Shown: in pieces, positions 33,051 through 44,433 of the stretch
Position numbering within the stretch: the first letter of the stretch is position 1
Layout of the letters: each line of letters opens with the position of its first letter
NCBI GenBank assembly: GCA_015501585.1
Contig: JADNRY010000135.1
Span: 1 to 64,000 of the forward strand
Length of the DNA: 64,000 nucleotides
From: Rhodocollybia butyracea
Taxonomy: Eukaryota > Basidiomycota > Agaricomycetes > Agaricales > Omphalotaceae
Direction: 5' to 3'
Program-made: the position numbers and the translations under genes
The notes under the pieces: model-generated
What the model saw: the letters and a program-made list of their open reading frames with translations, nothing else
Told to the model about the DNA's origin: nothing
Database searches by the model: none

Positions 33051-36000
33051 TCATAGGGTGTACATGAACACGCATGTCACAATTCCAACCATCTTTGAAG
33101 ATATTTTTGATACGCTGAATTTGGCCGCCACTGGTGCTTCACTGGGGGTAGGTTGGTAAATGATGCTGGCGTTTCCTGCATGAAAGGTTGGTGGCGAAAA
33201 GTAGACACCATCAAACTTGGCGTATGCACGATGGCTCCCCTTCCTTGGAACGAAACTCCGTAGTTTCATTGACGGCGTTTACAGGAACAAAGCACTTATC
33301 GAAAAGAACTTTGAGCTGGTGAACAGCTTCCAGACATCCAGGGCAATGAAGCCAATGACGAATGTTTGCAGTACAAGCGAAGGTTTTTACAATGGTAGAC
33401 TCCAAAGCACCTGGAGAATGTTCTTAGTTGTCTGGTAGGAAAAATGAATGTCAACATCTACCACCAATGTGATCATTTGTGTTTATCTTCTGGAGAACAC
33501 CAATCAACCTTTCAAAGGGAAAACACCACCATGAATTGACAGGCCCGAAAAGTAACATGAAATCATATAGGTGACCCGCAGCATGTATGTTGGGACGAGC
33601 AACCCCTTCCCGGGTATGTGGAAAAAGTTTACGTAGATTGTCCACCCAAAAGTCGAGTTGTTTACGATAGTCAAGCACGCGAGAAGCGGTAATAGTGTAC
33701 CGACATGCAATAATCGTAGCCTGGAAAAGAGCCATAGTGTGATCAAGAGCGGCCAACAAGTGGCCGGAATCCGACTCGTCCTGAGGGGGTGCGCCAGCCA
33801 TCGTCATCTCCCCATAGGATGACAAGCGCGATTGGAAGGTAAACGGAGCTCAGTATACGCCATTCATCTGCTTTGATGGATCCAGCTTTCTTCTCACCAA
33901 AATTTTTTGGGTACTGAATTGATCCACAATGGAGAGACGGTATCCGAATTACTGTTTGAATGTGAGCAAGAGTTTCAGGGGTTCCTGTTCGGAGAATGGA
34001 GCCTTCGCAGGAATGGGGTTGCGTTAACCTCTACAAGAAAAATGTGAGCATAAGCAATGAAATGATTTTTTGGTTTTGGCGCGATGCCCGTGAGGGAATG
34101 TTGGTTTGCCATGCTTCTTAGTCTTAGCGTGTTCGCAATAAAGAGACGCAATGGTCAGAGAAATATTATTGAGCTCCTTGGGAAGATCTAGAGTGGAAGC
34201 CACAAACGCCAGAGTGTTCAAGACGCCTTGTCTGTGGAGCCGTGTCCAGACCTCATATAACGACAAGGCTTGATCTCCTTCCATAGCCAAACAGAGAGTC
34301 TGCTGGACTTTCGCGACAGATGGAATCTGTTTGTCTGATAAGCGAAGATCATTGGGAGCACCTTCGTGTTTGTATGCAGTCCATGGCCAATCATAAGCGT
34401 ACATGAAACCATCAGCGCTGAGAATGGGAGATGAGGCGTCAAGACGAAGGACGTGACGGCAATGGTAGTGTATGAGACCCTCCAGAATGCAATGCATCGC
34501 GTCAATTACCAGCATCCGTGTAGGATCCCAATACTCGAGCAGCCAAAAAGAAGACCATCAGACACCATGTTCATCAAATATTTTCTTCCGCTCCTTGAGA
34601 GTTCTAGCATCCTTGTACACAGTTGCCCAATGACGAAGTTCATCTGAGTTCCATGGTGTCCACTGACCATGATCAGTATTGAAGATGTGGGTTCTGCCCC
34701 GTAGCTTACAAACACTACAGAGAAAACCTGAGGTATGTCTGTGAAACCCAGCAACTTTACGAGCAGCGGGAAGGTCATTTACAGACAGAATAATCCCTGC
34801 CTCGATGATTGCACTAGATTCTGAGTCTGCAGTACGAGAGATTTTGAGCCCTGGTCGCCATGCCCTCGCAAATTGTTCAATTACAGGTCGTATGTAATGA
34901 TCAAGTTTGTCCTGTGGAGGTTCACTGGGTCCGGGCATGATGCACATGTACATGTATTCTGGGAGGTATCGAATTGAGGGATGGAGAGCCAGATTAGCAG
35001 CAGATATGATTCCAACGGACTTTGTTGCCCCTTGATGTGTAATATGGTCAGGGTTGAAAAAATCAATGTGCATCGAGAAGGCCAGCCAAATTTTGTCGCC
35101 TCGGTCTACGAATAATTTTCCATTGGGTCCCTTAAAATCCTTGATAAAGTTGGCCTCGAAAACATTCTGCGTGCCGGCGGGTTCTACTCCAGTCTGAGCT
35201 GCAGCAAAAGCCAAGTCACAAGCTTGCTTGGATTGCTCGACGTAAGTAGGGTCAGCAAGGCAGCATGCAAGGTGGTCTGGGAGGGAGCTGACGAGGTATG
35301 GCTTGATGGGCTGGACCATACCGTCATGTCGCTCTTTAAGAAGATTGGTCTGGCATGGAGCTGGACCATCTTCCCCGATGACAGTATTATTACAGGACTT
35401 TGGGTAGTCATAGAAACCTTTCCTTTTCAGTGGATGTGCCTTATTTGTGTAGTTGTAGGAGGGACAAACAGCATACATGTCGAACCGACCATCAACATCA
35501 AACATTTTAAGGCCATCGGAAAGGTTTCCGGGTATGTTAGCGATAATTTCGTTTTGGGACATAGAGAACTCGTAGGGAAGAACGGTGCCAAGAGAGCTGA
35601 TAGTGGACATTCCAAGTTGAACACATAGAATAGCAACACTGATGGATGGACAAACCAATAACCATATTGCAAATAACTGCAAGAAGAGCAATAATTTGAT
35701 TGACTTGGTCCTTGAAAGATATGTCCGTATCATAAAGGTAATCTAGGAACATCTGAGAAAAGGATAGTCACTGGGAAAGAAACGGGTAACTCATGGGAGT
35801 CGACTTGAATTGGATGTTCAGGAACGATGGGCCCGTATAATGCACAAATCCGTGCATGCAAACCCCTCATTTGTTCTCGTAGCTGCTGTCTTCGATTTCC
35901 CATATTTTCATCTTCCTGTTCCACCCTTCGCCTGGTTTTTTTCTCAAGATTATCGAGGCTTTCTAAGCCTTCCTGAAGCCAGGACGTCGCTTCATCTAGC

Positions 36001-37154
36001 CTTGAGCATTGAGAACTTGTCGAGAGAGTCGCGAAACCGCTATCGACGAAGATTCGGGCATAATGGTGCTCAAACTGGCGCCCCAAACGCTCCAAAAGGT
36101 CCACGGACTCTTGCTCTTTCTTGCCCTTCAGTTTACTACTAGGTGATTGTGATTGAGATTTCGGCCGTGGAATGGAACTTCTAGTAAATTTGCCACCAGT
36201 TCGAAAAGCGGGAGAGTGCTTCAAATGAATATCAGCTTGAATTCCCTTCAGACTGGAGTCGAAGTCCAGAGAGTGCATTGCATCAGGCAATGCGGTACTC
36301 CTTGATTGATAGAACTCAAACGAAGATGAGAATAGTTTGTTGTGGGCGGAGGTATCCACAATATCTTTGGTCAAGGTAGCGGCTGCCAAAAGTGTTTCTA
36401 AAGATTCCAAAGTGGTAGAAGCTTCACAGTCCTGAGCGAATTGCATCAGTTACCAGACAGACTTCAGAATCAACTTGCTTACTGGGACTAGATTTCCGGA
36501 GTTCAGAGACTGTGAAGAAGCAGGAACATCCAGAGGCCGTACTTGAAAGGGACCGAAATGTGGAGACTGACTCGTACCCTCTCCGATGCTCAAGCAAGCC
36601 AGGTCAGATGTTTGTGATAATGAGGATCTAGATGGGGATAAGGGCTATAAACGTTAAGTATGGAATATTTTGTAAACGTATGATAAGCCCTCACCTGGGA
36701 GGCAGAGGCATACGGAGGCCGGATTGCACATTCTTTGATGCTCATGGAAGCTACCTCACTCGTTAGTCCTGTTACTGAGGAAGCAGGCGACTGCGGCAAA
36801 CTTGTGAATAAATCGTCATAAACTGAGTCAGCCATGACATTCATCGTCGATGTGGCGAATGGCCCCAGAGTTGTCGAGGATTGATTATCCTATACCAATC
36901 CATTCAGAATTGTACTACATTAGAAAGAAAGCTTACCTGAACCAAACAAGAATTTTTGGTGGAAGACTCAAGGGAAAAAGCTCCTGGAACAGCTACATTT
37001 TCCGCAGAGGTATGCTGATCCTGAGCAGTGGAAAACGGAGAAGACCTAATCGTGTCCGGTACACCATTGTCCTGTCAAATTGTTAACAAAAGTGCTGGTA
37101 AGATTGGCATGTATGCTCACCGTGTAGAATAGAGTACGCAGTGAGGAGAACATG
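33051..37154 (-). CDS. Tnp2 (CACTA/EnSpm-like) transposase, multi-exon
   Basis: Minus-strand exon chain: MFSSLRTLFYT (37154), then exons at about 37078-36947 and 36899-36690, and a coiled-coil exon about 36445-35778. The main transposase exon runs 35600-34024, and the C-terminal part about 33990-33211. Splice pairs such as GTAAGC..GCTCAG (36480-36430) keep the frame. The transposase exon has LPDHLACCLADP, MHIDFFNP, HPSIRYLPEYMYM, IMPGPSEPP, DLPAARKVAGF and DAMHCILEGL, the order seen in basidiomycete Tnp2 proteins. The C-terminal part has FGPVNSWWCFPFERLIG, typical of the DUF4218-like tail. It would catalyse transposition in the nucleus. I could not find CACTA ends. The 3' part contains at least one stop after 33211, so it may be the true end or a break. 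Confidence 0.75.
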
Positions 37155-37382
37155 GCTTTTGCGAGGTTTGAAACACAGGTATTTAATGACCCATGAACAA
37201 TTGTATTTCTGAAAGTACTATCATTATTGTTATTCTAGACAATTCACACACACTTGACAATCATTATTGTTGTTATTGTTTACTAGACAATTCACACTTG
37301 ACAATTCACGTAGTTTGCGGACCACAACTCCTCCCACGAGAACGACACATCTGATTACCTATTTATACCATACAGTGGACCT

Positions 37383-38434
37383 ATTGGACAACATTCGAAG
37401 GCGATACTGTGAAAAAGTCCTGCTTGTCTCGTACACAAACACCAAGACTAGCAAGTTCCATTCTAAGAGTTTGTAAAAGCTGCTTCGAATACTTGCGCTC
37501 CTCAGCACTCTCTTTAACATAGTTGAGATTGTCAGCATGCAACTCTAAGAACTCTGAACCTTGTTGAAGGTCAAATAGCTGAGGAGGAGGACAAGGATTG
37601 ATACGCTTGCGCTTGAGAGAAGAGGAAGGAGATGAGCTGAAGCCAAGTCGAGGGACAACCAGTACTTGAATACCGTTTACAGAGTTTTCGTTGTGATAAT
37701 GATTTACAACAAGACCAACATCCCCTCTATACAAACCCCAATTGATTCAAACCCATTGCCTTCCTACCATTACTCAATCTCTCGTCGTTGGTATTTGAAG
37801 GCATTTCTGGATATCTGACTGTGAAACAAGTGCCAATGAAGACATTCTGACGTCCAAGAATCCTCTTAGAATGTGCTGCAACGATTGTGGTCCCTGTTTC
37901 AAGAATCGTGCTTCCAAGTACAAATAACCAATGTCTCGAGGGTTATGGAATGCCGTTCGGAGTTTGTCCGACAAAAGATCATGTTTCATCAACAACTCGT
38001 ACAATACAAAGTACTCCTGTCTAGGCTATAAACGGTGAATGAGTTTTGTGAAATTAGGGAGAGATGGTAATTACCGTGCATTTGACCCTCCAAAGCGGCC
38101 AGGCATCTGCTTCCAACACAAGTACCTCTAAAGGCAGTAGATCGTCGTCGCCTTCCACGACTGATTGTTTGAGATACTTGTCTTCAATATGTTCAACAAC
38201 GTGGTCGAGGCGAGATTCAATGTTGGTGAAGCTTGAGGATGGTAGTGGCTCGCCAGAAAAAGAGATGTCTTCATCGAAAGGGCTGTCGTCAAGGAACTTT
38301 TCTGCAAAATGTGCATATTAGTGCAGAAGACAATAAGCGGATTGGCACATACCATGTTCCAGATGTTCATTCTCATCCTCGCTACCAAACTTGTTGTCGC
38401 TGTCAACCTGGGCTTCTAGATCTAGAAACTTCAT
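37383..38434 (-). pseudogene. Spt5-like NGN/KOW protein next to Tnp2
   Basis: ATG at 38434. Exons 38434-38353, 38301-38075 and from 38025 are joined by clean GT..AG introns. The N-terminus is acidic (FGSEDENEHLEHEKF). It is followed by an NGN-like block (WPLWRVKCT, then VLYELLMKHDL and DIGYLYLEARF), as in Spt5-type transcription elongation proteins. A KOW-like block follows (LYRGDVGLVVNHYH..VLVVPRLGF) and an Lys/Arg-rich KRKR stretch. The KOW strand is preceded by a TGA at 37747-37749, one C-to-T step from CGA. Many agaricomycete genomes carry Spt5-like fragments near transposons (my recollection). It may have been mobilised with Tnp2; this is inference from position only. Confidence 0.6.
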
Positions 38435-38504
38435 GCCTTCTCAGCTTCCTCCTTTTGCGTTAAGCCTGTTTGTTGTGCATTACCTGGGTTTCCATTTGGT
38501 AAAA

Positions 38505-38620
38505 ACGCAAAATTTCAGCAGTTGGTGGTATGAGAACAAAAATGTAGAAATTGCCGTATTGCAAACCGCGGCATATTGAGCTTGCATGCGGCCAGATTTT
38601 AGACTCCAAAAAGGAAGGAG
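38505..38620 (+). repeat. inverted gene-end duplicate of 42245-42345
   Basis: About 100 bp matches the minus strand at 42245-42345. Both encode a similar C-terminus (WWYENKNVEIAVLQTAA here, WWFENKSEEIAVLQTAA there), a stop, and a shared 3' untranslated part (CAGATTTTAGA, CCAAAAAGGAAG). This is the end of a duplicated gene in two orientations 3.7 kb apart, or termini of a larger element. Confidence 0.6.
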
Positions 38621-39699
38621 ATCACCTGACTATCAATAGTCTTGTATTAGTATAGTTAATTTAATGAGTCTTGTATGTTTTCTCCGTTACTGATCCAATA
38701 TAAGAAGTAAGTAGTACAGTTTAAGATAGTGTACAGGATTAGAAACAGCCGGTCCCGATGGCAGCAAGACAGCGAGCTCAACTCCCAAAGAGAAGGTAGA
38801 CTGCAAAGCCGACGTCAGGATGGAATAAAAAAGAGTGATAACTCAATCGTCCTTGTCTGATCCGACTTGCAGCTGATTTCCCCCAACCGTTTCCGACCAG
38901 AACCTGAACTCCCTCGTTGACAAATTTTGCCGTTCTGATGACACCGTTCCATGAGAAAATACAACATTTGAGGAAGCATAGAGCATCGGCATCACTGAGA
39001 TGATGGTTTGGTTGTGTCTGCAAATTGGAGGAAGAATTTGGATGGTTCCAAGCGTCCTCGCAGGAGGCGCAGTTTATGCATCATGTCAATATTGTGATCC
39101 AGTTGCTGTAGTGTCATCGTGCGGATACCATGAGTGAGACGCTTAATGGAGGCTGGGTCAATGAGCTGAAGAGTATGAAGATGCTCGTGAGACCCAGGTA
39201 GATTTCTGATTGCCCAGTCAACATCCATGAGCCAGGACGGCATGGCCCTCATGCGTAAATTGCTACTGGCCTGTAATGCAAGGCTGACCAGGTCCATGGG
39301 AGGCAAAGTGACAACGTAGGAGAGGAACTTGAGGTTAAGTTCCAGTTGGCGGGTACAGAGAGGTAGGATATACAGTTCCGTGGACAGAGGGTGATAAATG
39401 TTCCCTACTCGTCCATTGAGGGCTATAGGGATGAACATTATAAGCCAAGACCCGCCTGCGACGAAACGACGGACGTACCAGGTTTTGGTAGAATATCAGG
39501 ACAAGCTTGAGCAGCGCTGTTCGGTCATTTGCCCTCCTTGTTGCTACTGGTGTCTGAATTGTTGGAATCAGGTGTGTCAGGTTTGCAGGCTCATGGTTCA
39601 GCTGCAACAAATGGAGAGGTCATCCCGTTCCTCATCATCCTCTGCTACCTATCACACCATTAGCTTCCCATGCTCCCGATGCGACGATTTCCCCAAGTG

Positions 39700-40070
39700 G
39701 TACTATGACAAACTCCCAGAGAGTGAATACCTTGGTTCTTCACTACTACTATGTTCCTAAATCCATCAACAACCCGTTCTTCAACTCCTTTTTCTTCTGG
39801 GAACTCGGCAGCAAGGTTATCATCGTCATTATCCAGATCACTACTGCCCAGGGTCATAAGGACCACACTGACGCTGCCCTTGGTACCATCGAAACGCTGA
39901 AAGACCGTGCTCGCGAACAATTCGATGGTAAAACAATTGACGTTATGTACTATGTCTTGGTCGGGCCTGAAATCGAAGTAAATGAAGAGAGGTGAAATTG
40001 TATCACTAGAATCTGTGAATTTAAGTGGATTTAACCGCAAATTTAAGTCAGATATGGCAAATTTCGTTTG
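39700..40070 (+). pseudogene. fragment resembling the C-terminal domain of RHS/Crinkler-like proteins
   Basis: The frame reads HYYYVPKSINNPFFNSFFF, then VIIVIIQITTAQGHKDHTDAALGTIETLK and VMYYVLVGPE. This order (small hydrophobic strand, QxTxxxxH, then a YVLVxP strand) resembles the nuclease-like C-terminal domain of fungal retrotransposon-hot-spot/Crinkler-type proteins. There is no upstream NTPase part, and the frame ends soon after 40060. Assignment is tentative. Confidence 0.35.
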
Positions 40071-40362
40071 ATTTTGAGCATGAGGAGAATGGGCCCAGAT
40101 ACAGTCCACACCATAATGAAATAGCTAGTTACAATTGTGCTAATGACCAGTACAGATGACCATCGATAAAGGGCATCTGAAACTCATCAGCGTACAAATA
40201 ATTCCAACAATGCTCGATACTGGTCCATTGAAGCTTGATGATATAGAGGAAAAGTCTCGAAGAATACCACGAAGGCTAAAAAGTCCCTAAAGTCAGCTAA
40301 ATCGCTGACAATGACTAATAGCAATTTCTCGTCTTTTGTTCTGAACCCACAACTTTCCATCA

Positions 40363-42024
40363 ATGGCTCGAACAAAGGAGCTGTATAAGCCGCGTCCCAA
40401 GTCCCTCAAACCTCTTGACCATCCCGTGATTGGCCGCAAGTATCCCTCCAACCACCCTTTTTTTAAACCTTATACTCGAAATGATGATAACAACAATGCT
40501 GAACTTAGCACCGACACTGAACATAGCACCGACACTGAACATAGCACCGACACTGAAGGCAGCACCAATGATAGTTACAATGATTTCCGCGGCAGTACCG
40601 AGGACAGACTGTCTCCAGTAACTTACAGTTCCTCTGGTAAGTCCGTCTTCTTTTTGTCACAGGTCTTGGCTTAAGTATATCATAGCCCTTCAGAGCATCA
40701 ATGGACAAGTAGGGAATATACTACCTGGAGATTTACTGGTCACATCCCCCAATGCAGATGTCTTGTATTTTCCTCCAATCACAGAGTGCCGTGTGCATAT
40801 GAGGCAAGGTAACCACTTTGGAAGTCACGATCCCCTTCTGTACCCACAGCCCTTTTTGTCAAAAGTTTGGCTGTTATCAAAACCCGTTCACTGGATCCCC
40901 AGCACAAGTTATACTATGCTTGGGTGATTCCAGCTGATCGTCACTTCCAAAAATCCTCCGACGGCATGTGTTGTTTGGGTAAAGCATTTCGCTCAAAGCT
41001 GGAGGCATTAGCAAACGCCGTCCTCAAAGACGTACCCTTACGGTATTCTGGGCGCGACGAGTATCTTCTTTCAGGGTCCATTCAAATAAAACGCTTGCTG
41101 GATCTCTTACCTCTCCCAGCAAGTCGAGAAGAACACTTCCTTCGTGTTGCATGTCTTCAGCGACACATCCTGGAGTTGAATGCACATAATGATTGGTTAG
41201 GGCCTGAATGGCGAAATAGAATCAAGGACGCCAAAGCCCTAAGAAGAATTTACAAGCCGATGGATATTGTTGGGGCCTTCATCATTGAAACTTCTAAAAC
41301 AGAGAATTTGTTGAGTGAACTTGACATGCTCTTTTACTCAGGCATCTCGGTTTGGTATGTTCGCCCTATGTCCAAGCACCCCAAAGCTTGAATCGACCAA
41401 GTAGTCCCGTTTGCGAGTGAAGATCTCTGGCTGCAGCTTTCGCTTCCCTCTGGCCATATAATAGACTGCAACGACACAATACCAGTGCGTCAACTTGTAT
41501 ACTACGGTCTCGCCGAAAAGCCAGAATGTTACATCGCAATGTTGGCGTACATTTGCTCACTGTTCAAATATTCCAGAAATCCCGCGAAACCCGCCGTCGC
41601 TGGTAAGTTATCCATATTTATACCCTTTGAATAATCAACTAAATGATAACAGCATGCAACAACGTGGATGTAATTGACCTCTCGGATGATGAGTCGGAGC
41701 CAGAGCCATTCCTACCTTCGCCAGGTCCGTATGATCCCTTATCTTTGTGGCCAGTTTCATGATTAACTCGCATTGTTTAGAAGTCAAAGGTCCCTCCTCC
41801 AGCCGAGTCGAGGTGATCTATATTGCTGACACAGAAGATGAAACCAGTCCATCGGAGGTGATAGATATCTCTGACACGGAAGATGAAACCCATACTTCAA
41901 AACGCAAGCTGAGGGTGATTAACATCTCTGACACGGAAGATGAAACCGATAATCCAAACGCAAGAGGGTGATTAACATCTCTGATGTAGAAGATGATCTT
42001 CCCGAAAAGCGTCGTAGGTTGTGA
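40363..42024 (+). pseudogene. conserved agaricomycete protein with C-terminal SUMO-interacting-like motifs
   Basis: ATG at 40363. Three 18-bp units encode STDTEH-type repeats (40508-40561). A conserved central region follows with VLYFPPITECRVHMRQG (near 40770), VACLQRHILELNAH (near 41145) and GISVWYVRPMSK (41342-41380), a block order that recurs in uncharacterised agaricomycete proteins (from memory). A TGA at 41389-41391 is one C-to-T step from CGA; the frame continues as IDQVVPF beyond it. After two introns (GTAAGTT..AACAG and GTCCG..TTTAG) the tail carries VIDLSDDESE, VIYIADTEDE, VIDISDTEDE, VINISDTEDE and, after a small frame change, VINISDVEDD, then KRRRL and stop at 42024. These are textbook SUMO-interacting motifs (hydrophobic core plus acidic patch). 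Nuclear location is likely from the basic end. Confidence 0.6.
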
Positions 42025-42244
42025 AGTTGGGAATAATGGGATCTTTCACTCAGGCGTAATACTAGTAAAAGCAAAAGAAGAATGAGGATTATTTGGTGAT
42101 TTTTGTCCTCAGTACTGGTTTAGTTTACAACGCTGTGTTTTCTTTTGCATTTGTTCGTGAATGTTTCTTCCTTCCTTTCGTTTTTTCATGCGAACATTGT
42201 CCTTTTTATCAGCATTTGGTAGTGTAAGAGTAATTTAATTCCAG

Positions 42245-42345
42245 AAGACACATGACGCATAACTTCCTTTTTGGACTCTAAAATCTGTCCACGTGCAGCT
42301 TCAACATGCCGCGGTTTGCAAAACAGCAATTTCTTCACTTTTGTT
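42245..42345 (-). repeat. inverted partner of 38505-38620
   Basis: The minus strand encodes WWFENKSEEIAVLQTAAC and stop, with a 3' untranslated part shared with 38505-38620. Upstream on the minus strand the open frame extends to about 42573 (GPREFRFLAILNAELVMSKSI), an unrecognised conserved-looking sequence, while the WD40 frame runs over the same DNA in another phase. Confidence 0.55.
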
Positions 42346-44281
42346 CTCAAACCACCATGTAATTATATCTGTACAAATTTGTACTGGACTCATGGTATCA
42401 TGGTATGTAACCATGCCCTTTTTATACAAAATACTCTTTGACATGACCAATTCCGCGTTTAAGATAGCTAAGAATCGGAATTCCCTAGGGCCCATAATCA
42501 GCGATTTACCCTTTTGAAGATACCCTTCGAAGACAAACTCCTCACCAAAACGTTTTCCAGGATGAACAGGCACGACAATATGATAAACAGCATTCTGCGT
42601 CCTTCTCCTGCGATGTCCCTTCCCTTCTTTGTTTCTTTATTCTTTGAGAGAACCATCGACTTCTCCCATACTTGGATGGGTGCATGACTCGTGTTCTCTC
42701 CTGATGGCCCGACTAGGATTAATGGAACCCCAGATACTTCGATAGCCTTGTTCGTTGGGTGAGTAATAACTTATGATCACGATTATCAAAAACTCACTGC
42801 GATTGACTGTACCCACATCAGGAAAAGCCGTTTTTGCCTAGGTGACCCCAGAGTGGCCTAAAGCAAACTAGGTGACCTATGAATCCTATAGCATCCTAGG
42901 AATTTGGGCTCGTCCCTTGCCAGTCAAGGCTCTTGAGGATTCCCTAGGGTATCCTAGGCAAACCCAGGGCAAGCCTAGGTTTGCCCAGGTTTTCCCAGGT
43001 GTTCCCCAGGTGTTCCCCAGGAGCACCTGGGCAAACCTGGGCAAACCTAGGCTTGCCTAGGGAATCCTCAAGAGCCTTGACTGGCAAGGGACGAGCCCAA
43101 ATTCCTAGGATGCCATAGGATTCATAGGTCACCTAGTTTGATTTAGGCCACTCTGGGGTCACCTAGGCAAAAATGGCTTTTCCTGATGCAGTCTTTCACC
43201 CCGGTGCGAATCACATCGTTAATGGAACCTGTGCGGCAGTCAAAGACATAGACGTTCCCGTGGTCGCTGCCACTAATGATGCTGCCGCAGCCATCGTGGA
43301 ATGCAATGTCCCTCATTCTGCACTGAGTACTGGGAACTTCAAAGGTTTTGACTCTCTCCGCCCCAGAAAGCTTGTACAAGGCAACACCTTGCGAAACATC
43401 ATCTAACAGGATCGCGTCTTCTTTGACATTAAGTACTGCGTGACCTCTGTTACTGGTCAGTGTCTGCGTCTTGTTTGAATGAGGAATGCTCACATTACAG
43501 TCCCGGTAGTTTTGGTTGATAGAACCTTGCCATTGTCATTAAGAATATAGCTGCAAACGCGGTAAGCATGTATGTTAATTAGCGCGCCCAGACCATTACT
43601 GACATAACTCCATCCTCCCTTCCGAAGGACCAAAGCTCGGGCCTCTCATGCCAACCTGTCCGAACGCCACTCCTTGTGGCCAATGCTTAGGAATAGATAC
43701 GGACTTTATCGTCCGTGGATACATGGAGCCGTCAATGACGAAGCGATGCACCGATTCAGCTTGATGGACAACAGCTAGTTGGTTTGAGCTTGTGTCATAT
43801 GCCATAGCCGCAATCTCTTGGCCGTCTTTACCTCCGGTAAGACAGTCGCAATATATTTCCATGAACTATCCGGTGATTATTATTATAGGTCATGACTTTT
43901 GGATGCTTGACTTACTTTGTCTTCCTTATGGTCTTTTTTCCAAATGCACAGATAACCGTCTTCAGTACCGTATGCAAGGCCGTCCTCTACATCACTGGCT
44001 TTGTGAGCCACACTATTGCTGTGGTCATTCCACGCTCTCCGGCTCTAGTTGGTGGTGCAACAAGGGCGCTAGTTTCTAGGTTCCAAATATTGGTTCCCTT
44101 CTCCCCTTCTTCGAGTCAACACAGATAATGTGCACAATGCGACATATAGCTTACCTCCGGTAGCGATATGTGTTCCAAGCGGGTGGGCTGTGATGCACGA
44201 AACAGGACCTTGGTGTCCCGTCAACAGTTTTTGTAGCATATATTGGTCGTGATTGCTCTTTAAGGCAGTTGAGGGCTTCAT
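42300..44281 (-). CDS. WD40-repeat protein, multi-exon, split by a MITE
   Basis: From ATG 44281: LTGHQGPVSCITAHPLGTHIATGG, intron, DGLAYGTEDGYLCIW (near 43945), intron, MAYDTSSNQLAVVHQAESVHRFV and PQGVAFGQVG (43800-43650), YILNDNGKVLST (near 43545), and VSQGVALYKL..VKTFEVP and IISGSDHGNVYVFD (43410-43240). These are the blades of a seven-bladed propeller family expanded in Agaricomycetes. A palindromic MITE (42816-43188) cuts the last blade; removing it with one CA restores GVKDWVQSIA followed by a GTGAGT intron and a further exon (near 42740) with a possible membrane segment FIILSCLFIL. Function unknown. The frame is otherwise open, so the MITE may be recent. Confidence 0.65.
42816..43188. 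mobile_element. palindromic MITE, copy A
   Basis: A 373-bp element with arms of about 150 bp starting CATCAGGAAAAGCC and ending with its inverse, flanked by CA (42814-42815 and 43189-43190). It is rich in CCTAGG and CCCAGGTG words that fold back. It lies in a coding exon of the WD40 gene. A second copy is at 44758-45119. Confidence 0.9.
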
Positions 44282-44433
44282 TGATTTTGTAAGTACTCTG
44301 CATTTCTCAAAACTTTCTTTTATATCCGTCTGAATAATTAAAGAAGCTTTGATTATAAATCACAAAAACCCACAAAAAACAATTAATGATGTGAAAATGG
44401 GCTCCAATTGTTCTTCATTCATTCAAAAGCAAA

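Noticed and set aside
34558..35733. KDZ-type transposase
   Set aside because: The motif order (HIDFFNP, LPEYMYM, PGPSEPP, DLPAARKVAGF) is that of Tnp2/CACTA proteins; the cysteine clusters of KDZ proteins are absent.
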